Assembly (NCBI GenBank): GCA_946415315.1
Contig: CAMKRZ010000009.1
Location: 1-64,000 of the forward strand
Direction: 5' to 3'
DNA: 64,000 nucleotides
From: an uncultured Lachnoclostridium sp.
Lineage (GTDB): Bacteria; Bacillota; Clostridia; Lachnospirales; Lachnospiraceae
The notes below the pieces were generated by a model. That model made no database searches. It was given only the letters and a program-made list of their open reading frames with translations, and was not told where the DNA came from. Of this stretch, positions 26,897 through 37,474 are shown in pieces. Each line of letters opens with the position of its first letter. Within the stretch, counting starts at the first letter, position 1. Position numbers and translations under genes: made by a program.

Positions 26897-28966
26897 TCAG
26901 TTCATGACATCCATTGCGGGCAACGGATACCCCTCATACATTTTCAGATGACGGAGGATTGCCAGCGGATCCGACATGGTGAGATGATCCCACTGATACG
27001 AGTCCATGTCCGTAAGAACGACTTCCGGAAGCTGCTCCTTCAACTCTTGCGGGTAACCCTCCGGATTCTCGATCGACAGCAACGTATACGTCGCCTCCCC
27101 TGGGACCCACGCAAAGCAGAACAGCTGCCAGACACTCGATTCTTCCTCCCTGCGCAATGTGATATGGCTGACATACGGGGCGATCAGTTTCGCCGCGCTC
27201 TTCGCCTCCTCCTCAGTCAGAGCAAGCGAGCCGGACAGATCGCGAAGTCCGCCGAAAAGTTCGTTCAGCAGTTCTTCGCAGGATACGTCAAACAGCTCTT
27301 CCGTCTGGATAATCCTGCCGTCCTTCATCCAGGTTTCCCACCATTCATACCATGAGTATTCATCAGGAATCATCATCCGCCAGTACAGCCGCACATACCC
27401 GTTAGGATAAACCGAAACTCCCGCGAGGACCATCCCGCAGGAATCTTCCCCTGCATCGAACTGCACATCCTTCAGGATCATCTCCGCGCTCTGTTTCGCA
27501 AGTTCCACAATGAAGTCATCCGTCAGCATCCTTCCGGTCTCGTCGACCGACGGATGTCCCGGATCGGACCTCCAGGAAGGCTCCTTCGTACCGCGGTACA
27601 CATGTAACGTAAGCTTGTCCTTACCGTTCGGGCAGATGCTCACTCCTCCTGCTATGTCGTTACCCCGGATCGGGGTATCCGTGTCGAACTCGCACGTCTC
27701 GATCTCGCCGATCGGGAACAGGGAGATCGTTTCACGCTCAAGGAACAGGTCGTCCGATGTGCCGGCGAGCGGAAAGGAAGGAAGTTTTGCATATCCGGAC
27801 CTGTTATAAACCGCGTACGGAAAATAAATCCCCGCCGACATATTTCCGTATTCACCCCAATAAGAAAGATAAAAACTCTCCTCCCCGGTAAGGCCGGTAA
27901 AAACAGATCCTCCGTCATATTCCCTCGACGCATCGTACATATCGCTGTCGCTGAACGGCACGCGTCTCTCCCCGGTCTCCTCGTAGTAATAGTGATAAAA
28001 CTCAAAATTGTACAGAGAATTCTGAAAGACCGCATCGTTCAGATACGCGAGATACTCCTCCCCTTCCGCAAAAAGATCGGAAATACTGAGTTCCTCCCCT
28101 GTCGCAAGGTTGAACGTCAATCCGTAGCTGTCATTGACGGAATAGTTGAACCGCACCGTCACGGTGCCGTCCGATTCATTCTCACTGACGCGCTCCCAGG
28201 CAAGCTGAAAATGGCCGTCTTTCTCCTCCCACTTCTTTTGCAGAGCCTCATACTGCTCAAACATTTCATCGTAGTCAGAAAATGTCGCCTCCTCGTACCA
28301 TGATCTGCTGCCAATGATCTCGAACGACAGGATTCCGTACTGATTGTACTGTACATAACAACCCACTGAAATCTCCGGTCTGCCCCGGTCCTTCAGAATC
28401 TGCAGCACTCCGGATGCCTCGGGGATATAGCTCGGGTCTGCGAGCGCCGTAACGACTTCATCAATCCTCGCGTTGATCTTCGTCTCAACCGCCTTATCTT
28501 TCAGCCCGGAAATGTGCTTTGACGAAATCGGTGCATACGGATTGCTGATCTCCACATCCTGAAACTCCAGCGGATTGTTCCGCACGATCCCATAGTCATA
28601 GTCCAGTTTTTCCAATCCGGCCATCGCCGGTGCCGTGCCGGTTGTTCCGGAGGCCGGCTTCGGCTTCAGCATCGCATGAAGCTCACGGTTGATCAACAAC
28701 ATCTCTGCAGAACCGATGGCGGGAAGCGGCGTCGGTGTCGGCGTCGCCGTGGGCGCTGTCGTCGGCGTCACCGTAGGCGTAACGGTAGGCGTCGCAGTCA
28801 CGGTCGGTGTTGCCGACTCCGCCGGTGTCACGGTCGGTGTCACAACTTCCGCGCCCTGCGTCGCCGCAACCGTAGGCTTTGAGCCGTCGCCCCCGCTGCC
28901 GGAGCATGCGCACAGTGTCAGGGCGCCGATGAGCAAAGTCAATAATACAACGATTTTACGATACAT
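26897..28966 (-). CDS. Lipoprotein with RsiV-like (DUF3298-like) domain, paralogue 1
   Basis: 689 residues. Lipobox LTLCACSG, then a Thr/Pro/Val-rich linker to about residue 100, then a large extracytoplasmic domain. The segment SYGLTFNLATGEELSISDLF...YLAYLNDAVFQN follows the pattern of DUF3298, the domain of RsiV and some peptidoglycan-related proteins. The C-terminal half contains a second domain ending MYEGYPLPAMDVMN. Two close paralogues lie at 30361-32436 and 32491-34575. It begins 69 bases after the PstS-like gene without a visible terminator, so probably shares its transcript. Function unknown. Confidence 0.8.
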   Translation of the reverse strand: MYRKIVVLLTLLIGALTLCACSGSGGDGSKPTVAATQGAEVVTPTVTPAESATPTVTATPTVTPTVTPTTAPTATPTPTPLPAIGSAEMLLINRELHAMLKPKPASGTTGTAPAMAGLEKLDYDYGIVRNNPLEFQDVEISNPYAPISSKHISGLKDKAVETKINARIDEVVTALADPSYIPEASGVLQILKDRGRPEISVGCYVQYNQYGILSFEIIGSRSWYEEATFSDYDEMFEQYEALQKKWEEKDGHFQLAWERVSENESDGTVTVRFNYSVNDSYGLTFNLATGEELSISDLFAEGEEYLAYLNDAVFQNSLYNFEFYHYYYEETGERRVPFSDSDMYDASREYDGGSVFTGLTGEESFYLSYWGEYGNMSAGIYFPYAVYNRSGYAKLPSFPLAGTSDDLFLERETISLFPIGEIETCEFDTDTPIRGNDIAGGVSICPNGKDKLTLHVYRGTKEPSWRSDPGHPSVDETGRMLTDDFIVELAKQSAEMILKDVQFDAGEDSCGMVLAGVSVYPNGYVRLYWRMMIPDEYSWYEWWETWMKDGRIIQTEELFDVSCEELLNELFGGLRDLSGSLALTEEEAKSAAKLIAPYVSHITLRREEESSVWQLFCFAWVPGEATYTLLSIENPEGYPQELKEQLPEVVLTDMDSYQWDHLTMSDPLAILRHLKMYEGYPLPAMDVMN

Positions 28967-29035
28967 CTATGTTTTCCCCATTTCCTTCGGTACACTCAGA
29001 AAACATAAGGCAAATCTGCGTCTTCATCACCCGAT

Positions 29036-30109
29036 TCAGTCCTGAATATCGTACGGTACATAGCCGTTCTCGCGCGCGATCCGCGCACCGTTCTCGCCCT
29101 GCACCCACGCGATGATGTCGCGAACGATGCTGTCCTGCGGAAGGTCTTTTCTCGTCACGATCTGCGAGAAGTTGAGGAACGGATACTGGCCCTTCGAGAT
29201 TGTCTCATCGCTCGGTACAACACCGTCGATGCCGAGAAGCTTGATCTGGTCGCTCGTGTGCATATTTGCAACATAGTAGTAGTACGAGAACGAGATCGCT
29301 CCCTTGCCGTTGTCGTAGTCGACCACGCGGTCGATCGCGCCCGCCATGTCATCCACGCGGAGTTCAAGGATCGGTTCCATCACCTGCTCCTTCGGAAGGA
29401 CGTAGCGGTACAGACCGGTCTGGCTTCCCGAACCCTCGTTTCTCTGGAACAGGACGATCGGCTCATCATCGCCGCCGACTTCCTTCCAGTTCTTGATCTT
29501 GCCGCTCACGATGTCCTTGAGCTGCTGCTGCGTCACGCTGTCCACCGGGTTGTCCTTGTTTACGAAGAAGACAAAACCGCCGCTCAAGATCGTGTGATAC
29601 TCAAACTCAACGCCTGCCTGCTTAGCCGTCTCAATCTGATCCTCCGACGGAAGCGCGCAGAAGATCATGTCCGATCTGCCCTCGGTAAGGTTCTTGTAAG
29701 CGCCGGGCGTGTTGTTGCACGGCAGGAACAGCTTTGCATCGTCCACGCTGATGCCGAGAAGCTCAGCGAAAACAGCGTCGTAGAACGGCTCCAGCGCAAG
29801 CGCACCGTCGACAACCGGAAGCGTGTCAACCGTGAGCGTCTTCCCGCTCGGAAGAACAGCGCCCTTCGGTGCCTCCGTAGGCGTTGCCACGGGAGCTTCC
29901 GTCGGCGTAGCGGTAGGTGCTTCCGTCGGAACGGTTGTTGCCGTAGGCTCCGCGGTCGGTGTCGACGTCGGGTCAGCTGCCTGCGTCGGCGTAACTTCCG
30001 TCGCCTTCGTCGGCGTCACATCATTGTTTGTCCCGTTCTTGCCGCATGCGCACAGCACACACAGGATCGCTACGATAAGACTTGCCAGAACCACACTCTT
30101 GATCTTCAT
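29036..30109 (-). CDS. PstS-like phosphate-binding lipoprotein
   Basis: 357 residues. Lipobox VLCACGKN and a Thr/Pro/Ala linker to ~85 are followed by a PBP-like domain of the PstS type: AKQAGVEFEYHTILSGGFVF, QLKDIVSGKIKNWKEVGG, FQRNEGSGSQTGLYRY. The RNEGSGSQ loop is the phosphate-contact loop of PstS. No pstC, pstA, pstB or phoU gene is nearby, so it may serve a transporter elsewhere or act as a phosphate sensor. Its promoter carries a direct repeat shared with the lipoprotein operon upstream. Confidence 0.9.
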   Translation of the reverse strand: MKIKSVVLASLIVAILCVLCACGKNGTNNDVTPTKATEVTPTQAADPTSTPTAEPTATTVPTEAPTATPTEAPVATPTEAPKGAVLPSGKTLTVDTLPVVDGALALEPFYDAVFAELLGISVDDAKLFLPCNNTPGAYKNLTEGRSDMIFCALPSEDQIETAKQAGVEFEYHTILSGGFVFFVNKDNPVDSVTQQQLKDIVSGKIKNWKEVGGDDEPIVLFQRNEGSGSQTGLYRYVLPKEQVMEPILELRVDDMAGAIDRVVDYDNGKGAISFSYYYYVANMHTSDQIKLLGIDGVVPSDETISKGQYPFLNFSQIVTRKDLPQDSIVRDIIAWVQGENGARIARENGYVPYDIQD

Positions 30110-30248
30110 GTTTCATTACCTCGTTTTCCAAAATTTTCGAAATTGTACCCCTCATCCGAAGATGTTTCCACACAACGTACGGATCCGCAGGTATCCGCTG
30201 TCCCCGCTTTGTTGTGTCCCCCGGCTGCATCCCCCTGCAACCTTGCCT

Positions 30249-30323
30249 ATTGTAACACACAAATAACACGCGTTGGTTACGGTTTTGTTACGTTTTCCAC
30301 CGTAATTCTTAAAGATTTGTTAC
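30249..30323 (-). promoter_or_regulatory. PstS-like operon promoter with GTTAC direct repeats
   Basis: A -10 TACAAT (30249-30254, minus strand) has no good -35. Instead GGTTAC starts exactly 20 bases away (30275), followed by a second GTTAC 11 bases further (30287) and one more at 30319. Repeats with 11-base period in place of a -35 suggest an activator of the PhoP/PhoB kind. Confidence 0.6.
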
Positions 30324-30360
30324 AGCGTGCCCGGATGATGCCGCAACTCATTTTCCGCTG

Positions 30361-32436
30361 TCACGGAAACGGATATCCCTCGTACATCCGCAAGTGCTTC
30401 CACACCAGGTAGCGATCCTCCGTGTACAGAGCTCTCCAGCCGCCCTCCAACGTACTCAGCAAAAGCTCCGGCATGACAGCCCTGAGTTCCTCCGGGATCT
30501 TCTCTCCGTATTCCTCCGGATCCGCAGATTGATACGGCCCTCCGCTGTGCACTTCCCCGTTTTCCGTCCATCGGAACAGAAAATCCTGCCAGCTCCAGTA
30601 GTCGATGTTCCTGGTCGGATCGACCATTCCTACAAAATACGGCATCAGAGCACTCGCAATCTCTTTCGCCTTCTGCTTACCGACAACAAGCGTCTGATCA
30701 TCGGATCGCAATCCGCCGAGCAGCTCCGCAAGCAGCTCTGCAAACGAGCAGTCAAACAACTCCTCCTGAGTGATCCCCTTACCGTCCTTGAACCAGACTT
30801 CTTCATAATTACAAGTGTAATAATACCCGTCTTCGACGTCTTCATTCAACACCTTATACTGAATGATCCACCTGAGATACACATACCCGTTTGGATAAAT
30901 CTCCGCGTCCATGAGATACAGCCTCGGTTCCTTCCCCGCATACGATATATCGCCGATCACAGACAGACTTTCTTGTGCCAGTTCCGGAATTTTCTCATTC
31001 GAAAAATACTCATCTATGATCGGACTGATATCCATGTCGTAGAGTGACCAACAGCGCAATTCGTCTTTGCCGCGATACACCTCTGCCCGGATCTCATCCC
31101 GGCCGCTTTGACTCACAGGGACGCTGCCGATCTTCACGGCATCGATAGGGCCGTACGTATCTTCCGCGCAGATCTGTACACTCCCCAGAGAACCTGCTCT
31201 GACATTTCCCTTCTCGAGATACAGATCTTCACCCCGGTCGCGATTGGCAATCATAAAAGGAGCCGAAATATATACATTTTCTCCGCGGTTGGTCACCAAC
31301 ATGATCTCTCCCGAGCTCATCAGGAACATCTCATCTCCGGTAAACGGTTCGCGAATAAGACCCCCGTCATATTCCTTATTGCTGTCATATTGATCTCCGC
31401 CGCGGCTCTCACGGATGGTTCCGCTCTGCTCGTATGTGTCGGCATCGAACCAGTACTCATACTTGGCCTCTTTCTCAATCTCCTCGTTCAGGAATGTCAG
31501 ATAGTCAAACCCTTCGGGGAACAGATCCGACAGCGTCAGTTCCTCCCCTGTTCGCAGGTCGAAATTCAGATCAATCCTCTCGGAGATTGTGTAGACGATC
31601 TGTGTTTTCAGCCGGCTTTCATCAATCCATTCGTAATCCCGATTCCCTACAGAAAAACTGCCATCGTCTCCCCAGCCGACCGTTTGTAAGAAATCGCTGA
31701 GTTCATCGTCATCGGCAAATATCCTGTCCTCATACCACGACCATGTCCCCGTCACATAGACAGAGAAAATACCGCTTTCGTTATTGCTGTCCCAACACGA
31801 GACAGCCGAAACCGGAAGCCCTCTCTCCTTCAGGATCGCCATGACACCGGTGACATTCGGAAGATACCCCGGATCCTTCATGGTCTCGACGACAGTCTTG
31901 ATCCGGTTGTTGATCTTCCGCTGAACCTCCTCATTCTTAAGCCCGGAAATGATCACGTACGTATATTGATCATCGTAATTCGCTTCCGTACCTGTCAGCA
32001 GATTGATGCGTGTCGCGGTTACCCCGTTTCTGCGGGAAACCCCGAACGTATAGTCGAGTATGTCCTGCTCCGTAAGCTCCGGCGCCGTACCGAGAGGGAT
32101 GGCCGTGAGCTTCGGCATGACCGCCTCATGAAGCTCCTTGCTCCTTGCCGCCATCTCCGCAAGTCCGGGAGTCGGCGTTGCCGTCGGTGTTGCCGTCGGT
32201 TCCGCGTTCACAGTCGGTGTGGCGGTCACGGTCGGTTCCGCCGGTGTGACCTTCGGCTCCTCTGTCGGCTCCGCGACCGGTGTCGCTGTCGGTGTTGCCA
32301 ACGGAACTTCCGCCGCCGTCAGCGTCGGCGCTGTCGTCGGAGTGACGGTCTCATTGTCCGGCTTCTTTCCGCATGCGCTGAGCACGCACATCGCCGCAAG
32401 CACGATCACGATCTGCAACCATTTTTCACGTCTCAT
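30361..32436 (-). CDS. Lipoprotein with RsiV-like (DUF3298-like) domain, paralogue 2
   Basis: 691 residues. Lipobox CVLSACGKK, a Thr/Pro/Val linker to ~105, then a DUF3298-like segment (RIDLNFDLRTGEELTLSDLF, YLTFLNEEIEKEAKYEYWF) and the shared C-terminal half ending RMYEGYPFP. ATG 32436 is preceded by AAGGGGG; an in-frame start at 32484 lies upstream of that site. It lies 54 bases after paralogue 3, so both come from the promoter near 34630. Function unknown. Confidence 0.8.
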   Translation of the reverse strand: MRREKWLQIVIVLAAMCVLSACGKKPDNETVTPTTAPTLTAAEVPLATPTATPVAEPTEEPKVTPAEPTVTATPTVNAEPTATPTATPTPGLAEMAARSKELHEAVMPKLTAIPLGTAPELTEQDILDYTFGVSRRNGVTATRINLLTGTEANYDDQYTYVIISGLKNEEVQRKINNRIKTVVETMKDPGYLPNVTGVMAILKERGLPVSAVSCWDSNNESGIFSVYVTGTWSWYEDRIFADDDELSDFLQTVGWGDDGSFSVGNRDYEWIDESRLKTQIVYTISERIDLNFDLRTGEELTLSDLFPEGFDYLTFLNEEIEKEAKYEYWFDADTYEQSGTIRESRGGDQYDSNKEYDGGLIREPFTGDEMFLMSSGEIMLVTNRGENVYISAPFMIANRDRGEDLYLEKGNVRAGSLGSVQICAEDTYGPIDAVKIGSVPVSQSGRDEIRAEVYRGKDELRCWSLYDMDISPIIDEYFSNEKIPELAQESLSVIGDISYAGKEPRLYLMDAEIYPNGYVYLRWIIQYKVLNEDVEDGYYYTCNYEEVWFKDGKGITQEELFDCSFAELLAELLGGLRSDDQTLVVGKQKAKEIASALMPYFVGMVDPTRNIDYWSWQDFLFRWTENGEVHSGGPYQSADPEEYGEKIPEELRAVMPELLLSTLEGGWRALYTEDRYLVWKHLRMYEGYPFP

Positions 32437-32490
32437 TATTATCCCCCTTGTCACTCTGCGAAACAGACCTGCTTCGCTCTTCATCCGGAT

Positions 32491-34575
32491 TTACGGAAAC
32501 GGGTAACCCTCATACATTTTCAGATGTTTGAGCAACACATACGGATCCCTGTGCACCGGATAATCCTCCGTTTCGCTCAGAGTTCTCCACAGTTTATACG
32601 GCAGCAGATCCTTCAGTTCCGCCGGAATCTTCTCATTATTCGGATCATTTTCATCATAATACCGGTGCGGACGTCCACTATGTACATAACCGCCTTCCCT
32701 CCAAAGGAAACAAAAATCCTCCCAGTCCCAGAAGTTCTGTCGTTCCGTAATGCTAACACCGTCAATCTCCACAAAATACGGCATCAGCGCTTTGGCAGCC
32801 GTCCTCGCTGCTTCCTCACTGATCTTTGTACCGTCATCATTCAGCTTCAAATCGGCGATCAGTTCGGTCAGAAGATCCTCATAGGAGACATCCAGCAGTT
32901 CCTCCTGGGAAATGATGGTTCCGTCCTTCATCCAGGATTCCTTCCCGTCATAATCGCGGTAATACTCTTTCCACTCCTCGTCCGGATACGGGAACTTCTC
33001 GTAATCCACGTACCATTCGATGCAGTAGTATCCGTTGGGATAGATGTCGGCGCTCTTGATGTACAGCGCGCAATCCGCCTCCGGATATGCCGCGCCCGTC
33101 CACATGGACATGCACTGCTTCGCATACTCCAGGATTTTCTCATCCGTAAAATTCTCTTTGACCGTCTGTTCGAAATTTCTGTCGTAATTCGCCACCCAGT
33201 ACGGGCAGTCGATCCCGCGGTACACGGTTACGGTAATCTTCTTGTCGGTACCGTTCGGACGAACGCGGAACTGTCCGATTGCTTCGGTATCCAGCGGACC
33301 GTCCATATCTAAGCTGCAGAGACGAATATACCCAAGCGCACCTTCGGCGTAAACTCCCCGTTGCTCCTGATAGATGTCCCCATTGCGGTCACGATCGGCG
33401 ACCACCGCCGGAAGGTCGATCATCTCCCATTCGCCTCGGCTGTTCCTCATTTCCACGTAATACGATCCCGCGCAGAACATTTCATCGCCGGTAATCTTCT
33501 CCTGCAGGCGACCTCCGTCATACTCCATCGATTCGTCATAGTCCCATCCGGTGCGGCTTTTCTGTATCCCGTTCCCGTTCCGGTACTCGTAGTCACTGAA
33601 CCAGAAGTCATATTTCGACGCCTTTTCCATCTCCTCATTCAGGTACGTAAGATAGTCAAAGCCTGCCGGAAAGAGGTCCGACAACGAAATTTCCTCACCG
33701 GTACTCAGGTCGAAATTGTACTCGATCGTTTCCCTGAGTCCGTAGTCGATGCGTATCTCAATCCGGGTTGAGGTTTCACTCAGGAATGTATAATCCATAT
33801 AGGAGATCGCTCCCTTGTCCCTGTTCTCATCGGCATTGAGATACTCGTGCATTTCATCGTAATCCGCGAATACCATATCCTCATGCCAGATCCATCGGCC
33901 TATCACACTTGCACCCAGTATTCCGTTTGAGCTGTGGGCGTAGCACTCCACTCCTGCTTCGGGAAGGCCTCTCTCCTTCACGACAAGCATGATACCGGGT
34001 GCATCCGGAAGGTATTCCGGATCGAGCATCGTCCTTGCCGCGGTTTCAATGCGCTCGTTAATCTTCGCAAGGACACCCTGATCCTTCAGCCCGGACACGC
34101 GTACCATCTGGCAGGTGTCACTATAGGTTGCTTCCCTTCCGGTCTTCATGTTGATGGATTTGATGTTCACTCCGCTCACTTTTCGGAAACCGTATTCGTA
34201 GTTTATTTTGTCCTGCTCCGTCATCTCCGGTCCCGTCCCCAGCGGATTGGCCGTCAGTTTCGGTGCGATCGCCTCATGAAGCTCCCGGCTTCTCGCCGCC
34301 ATCGCCGCGTAATCCGGCGCCTTTGTCAGCGTCGGTGTTGCCTCCTGCGTCGGTTCCGCGGTCACGATCGCTGTCGGTGTCACAGTCATCGTTGGTTCCG
34401 CAGTCGGTGTCGCTTCCGCACCCGGTGTTGCAGTCGGCTCGACGGCGGTCGGCGTAACACCCCCCGTCACGGTGGTGACCGGCGTCTCATTCGTATCGCC
34501 GGCATTGCGGGAACATGCCGCAACCATGACCACGCAGACAAGCGCGAGCACTCCTATGAATACCCTTCGTACCAT
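32491..34575 (-). CDS. Lipoprotein with RsiV-like (DUF3298-like) domain, paralogue 3
   Basis: 694 residues. Lipobox VMVAACSRN, a Thr/Pro/Val linker, then the same architecture as its neighbours: REATYSDTCQMVRVSGLKDQ, TIEYNFDLSTGEEISLSDLF, YLTYLNEEMEKASKYDFWF, and an ending KHLKMYEGYPFP. It is closest to paralogue 2. First gene of a two-gene operon; AAGGGGGAG precedes the ATG. Confidence 0.8.
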   Translation of the reverse strand: MVRRVFIGVLALVCVVMVAACSRNAGDTNETPVTTVTGGVTPTAVEPTATPGAEATPTAEPTMTVTPTAIVTAEPTQEATPTLTKAPDYAAMAARSRELHEAIAPKLTANPLGTGPEMTEQDKINYEYGFRKVSGVNIKSINMKTGREATYSDTCQMVRVSGLKDQGVLAKINERIETAARTMLDPEYLPDAPGIMLVVKERGLPEAGVECYAHSSNGILGASVIGRWIWHEDMVFADYDEMHEYLNADENRDKGAISYMDYTFLSETSTRIEIRIDYGLRETIEYNFDLSTGEEISLSDLFPAGFDYLTYLNEEMEKASKYDFWFSDYEYRNGNGIQKSRTGWDYDESMEYDGGRLQEKITGDEMFCAGSYYVEMRNSRGEWEMIDLPAVVADRDRNGDIYQEQRGVYAEGALGYIRLCSLDMDGPLDTEAIGQFRVRPNGTDKKITVTVYRGIDCPYWVANYDRNFEQTVKENFTDEKILEYAKQCMSMWTGAAYPEADCALYIKSADIYPNGYYCIEWYVDYEKFPYPDEEWKEYYRDYDGKESWMKDGTIISQEELLDVSYEDLLTELIADLKLNDDGTKISEEAARTAAKALMPYFVEIDGVSITERQNFWDWEDFCFLWREGGYVHSGRPHRYYDENDPNNEKIPAELKDLLPYKLWRTLSETEDYPVHRDPYVLLKHLKMYEGYPFP

Positions 34576-34628
34576 TTTACTCCCCCTTTCGTCGGTCTGC
34601 CCTCAGGCTCACTTCGGCTACCTTGCTC

Positions 34629-34724
34629 ATTGTATCATAAGACGGAAAATTATTGGTTACAAAGCTATTACATTTTCCGAATAAATCTTTACATTTGTGT
34701 TGCGTTCTGTTACGGCTTTGTTAC
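34629..34724 (-). promoter_or_regulatory. Lipoprotein operon promoter with GTTAC direct repeats
   Basis: A -10 TACAAT at 34629-34634 with GGTTAC again exactly 20 bases away (34655), then ATTAC after 11 bases (34667). A second GTTAC pair with 11-base period lies at 34709 and 34720. This matches the arrangement at 30249-30323. Confidence 0.6.
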
Positions 34725-34751
34725 GATGACGAACCCGCGCCCCCCGCGGAC

Positions 34752-34787
34752 AAAAACAGGGCCGAAGGATGTGCTTCTTCGGCCCTG
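34752..34787 (-). terminator. Intrinsic terminator after valS
   Basis: CAGGGCCGAAG / CTTCGGCCCTG stem with TTTTTG on the minus strand. Confidence 0.9.
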
Positions 34788-34813
34788 CGGGTTTGTTCGG
34801 TTTACTTTGAAAA

Positions 34814-37474
34814 TCACCGTGCTGTCAGGTGCGCAAGCTGCTCCTCAACCTGCTTCATCATCGCGGTGTATTTTTCGAGCTTTCCGCGCTCCTCGGCGAT
34901 CTTCGCCTCGGGTGCCTTGGATACGAAGCGCTCGTTGCTGAGCATGCCGTTGACACGGGCAAGCTCGCCCGTGAGGCGCTCCTTCTCCTTCGTGAGACGC
35001 TCAATCTCCTTCGCGATGTCCACGAGATCCGACAGCGGGATGTAGATCGTTGCACCTGCAACAACCACGGACACAGCGTCCGCGTCGATGCCGGTCTTAT
35101 CGCTCTGAACCGTTACCTCGCTCGCACTGCCAAGCGCTGCGAAGAAGTCCTTGCTGCCCTCGAAGATGCCGCGGATGTGCTCGTCTTCGGAGACAACGAA
35201 CACCTTCGCCTTGCGCGACGGCGGAACGTTCATGTCGTTGCGGAGCACACGCATCGCGGTAACGGCATTCTTGATCAGCTCAACCGCCTCTTCCTCCTTG
35301 TTCCAAACCATGTACGGAATGAATTCAGGCCACTCGGAGATCATGATGGAAGTATTGTCGTCGAGATGTCCCTGCGCATCGGCAAGGGTGCGGTAAATCT
35401 CCTCGGTGATGAACGGCATGAACGGATGCAGCAGCTTCATCGATGTCGTGAGAACCATGCACAGCGTAAACATTGCGGCCTGCTTTGTCTTCAGTTCCGA
35501 ACCGTAGAGACGCGGCTTCACCATCTCGATGTACCAGTCGCAGAATTCGGACCAGATGAAGTCGTAGATCTTGCCTGCCGCGATACCGAGCTCGAAGCTC
35601 TCGAGGTTCTCCGTCACGTCGGCAACCAGCTGGTTGCACTTCGAGAGGATCCATCGGTCCGCATCCGTGAGCGCGTTCATGTCGATCATTCCGTCCATGT
35701 CAACCTGCTCGAGGTTCATCATGATGAAGCGGCTCGCATTCCAGACCTTGTTCGCGAAGTTTCTGCTCGCCTCCACACGCTCCCAGTAGAAGCGCATGTC
35801 GTTTCCGGGCGCATTGCCGGTAACAAGCGTGAAACGAAGCGCGTCAGCGCCGTATTTGTCGATTACTTCAAGCGGATCGATACCGTTTCCGAGAGACTTG
35901 CTCATTTTACGACCCTGAGAGTCACGAACGAGTCCGTGGATGAGAACCGTCTTGAACGGAACCTCGCCCATCTGCTCGATTCCGGAGAACATCATTCTCA
36001 TAACCCAGAACGGGATGATATCGTAACCAGTAACGAGCGTGCTCGTCGGGTAGAAATACTCAAGCTCCTTGGTCTTCTCCGGCCAGCCGAGCGTCGAGAA
36101 CGGCCACAGTGCCGAGCTAAACCACGTATCAAGCGTGTCGGGATCCTGGCGCATCGGCTTGCCGCACTTCGGACAGATCGCCTGATCGTCCTTCGTTACC
36201 ACCGTCTCACCGCACGCATCACAATAGAACGCGGGGATCCGGTGACCCCACCACAGCTGGCGGCTGATGCACCAGTCGCGGATGTTCTCAAGCCAGTGGA
36301 AATACGTCTTCTCAAAATGCTCCGGAACGAACTGCGTCTTATCCTGCTTTACGGCGTCGATCGCAGGGCCTGCCAGAGGCTTCATCTTGACGAACCACTG
36401 CATCGAAACGCGGGGCTCGATCGTCGTGCCGCAGCGGTAGCAAGTGCCTACGTTGTGGCTGTGGTCCTCGATCGTCGTGAGCGCTCCGCATTCCTGCAGA
36501 TCCTTCACGATCGCCTTGCGGGCCTCGTAGCGGTCCATACCGGCGTACTTCGGATAATCCTCCGTGATCTTCGCATCCGGCGTCAACACATTGATTACCG
36601 CAAGGTTGTGGCGAAGACCTACCTCAAAGTCGTTCGGGTCATGCGCGGGCGTGATCTTCACGACGCCGGTACCGAACTCCATGTCAACATACTCATCCCC
36701 GATCACCGGGATCTCGCGGCCCACAAGAGGCAGCGTAACGGTCTTGCCGATCAGGTGCTTGTAGCGATCATCGTTCGGGTTCACGGCAACCGCGGTATCG
36801 CCGAGCATCGTCTCGGGACGCGTCGTCGCCATCTCGATGTAGCCGCTGCCGTCCGTGTAGGGATAGCGCAGATGCCAGAAATGACCTGCCTGATCCTCGT
36901 AGTTCACCTCCGCGTCGGAGATCGTCGTCAGGCAGTGCGGGCACCAGTTGATGATGCGGTTTCCGCGGTAAATGAGCCCCTTGTTGTAGAGGTTTACGAA
37001 CACTTCCTTAACGGCCTTGTTGCAGCCCTCGTCCATCGTGAAACGCTCGCGGTCCCAGTCGCAGGACGAGCCCATTTTCTTAAGCTGGGAAATGATGCGT
37101 CCGCCGTACTGGCGCTTCCACTCCCACGCTCTCTCGAGGAAGCCCTCACGTCCAAGGTCCTCCTTCGTGATGCCTTCCTTCGCCATCGCCTCAACGATCT
37201 TCGCCTCGGTCGCGATCGACGCGTGGTCGGTGCCGGGAAGCCACAGTGCCTCGTAACCCTGCATGCGCTTGAAGCGGATCAGGATGTCCTGCAGCGTGTT
37301 GTCCAGCGCGTGGCCCATGTGTAGCTGTCCGGTGATGTTCGGCGGCGGGATCACGATCGTATACGGCTTCTTCTCAGGCCGGACTTCCGCATGAAAATAC
37401 TTCTTGTCCTGCCACATCTGATACAGGCGGTCTTCAATCTCTTTCGGATTGTAGGTCTTAGCCAGTTCCTTCAT
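34814..37474 (-). CDS. valS: Valyl-tRNA synthetase
   Basis: 886 residues, the normal length. Class I signatures [17 protein letters not shown] (HIGH) and [15 protein letters not shown] (KMSKS) are present, with an editing domain between them ([16 protein letters not shown]), a CXXC zinc-like pair ([16 protein letters not shown]), an anticodon domain and the C-terminal coiled coil ([19 protein letters not shown]). Charges tRNA-Val and edits Thr-tRNA-Val. AGAAAGGAG precedes the ATG. Controlled by the T-box leader upstream. Confidence 0.99.
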   Translation of the reverse strand: MKELAKTYNPKEIEDRLYQMWQDKKYFHAEVRPEKKPYTIVIPPPNITGQLHMGHALDNTLQDILIRFKRMQGYEALWLPGTDHASIATEAKIVEAMAKEGITKEDLGREGFLERAWEWKRQYGGRIISQLKKMGSSCDWDRERFTMDEGCNKAVKEVFVNLYNKGLIYRGNRIINWCPHCLTTISDAEVNYEDQAGHFWHLRYPYTDGSGYIEMATTRPETMLGDTAVAVNPNDDRYKHLIGKTVTLPLVGREIPVIGDEYVDMEFGTGVVKITPAHDPNDFEVGLRHNLAVINVLTPDAKITEDYPKYAGMDRYEARKAIVKDLQECGALTTIEDHSHNVGTCYRCGTTIEPRVSMQWFVKMKPLAGPAIDAVKQDKTQFVPEHFEKTYFHWLENIRDWCISRQLWWGHRIPAFYCDACGETVVTKDDQAICPKCGKPMRQDPDTLDTWFSSALWPFSTLGWPEKTKELEYFYPTSTLVTGYDIIPFWVMRMMFSGIEQMGEVPFKTVLIHGLVRDSQGRKMSKSLGNGIDPLEVIDKYGADALRFTLVTGNAPGNDMRFYWERVEASRNFANKVWNASRFIMMNLEQVDMDGMIDMNALTDADRWILSKCNQLVADVTENLESFELGIAAGKIYDFIWSEFCDWYIEMVKPRLYGSELKTKQAAMFTLCMVLTTSMKLLHPFMPFITEEIYRTLADAQGHLDDNTSIMISEWPEFIPYMVWNKEEEAVELIKNAVTAMRVLRNDMNVPPSRKAKVFVVSEDEHIRGIFEGSKDFFAALGSASEVTVQSDKTGIDADAVSVVVAGATIYIPLSDLVDIAKEIERLTKEKERLTGELARVNGMLSNERFVSKAPEAKIAEERGKLEKYTAMMKQVEEQLAHLTAR

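Noticed and set aside
34829-37324. An 831-codon open frame antisense to valS
   Set aside because: It lies wholly inside valS on the opposite strand, has no ribosome site or family motif, and is explained by GC-rich codon use.
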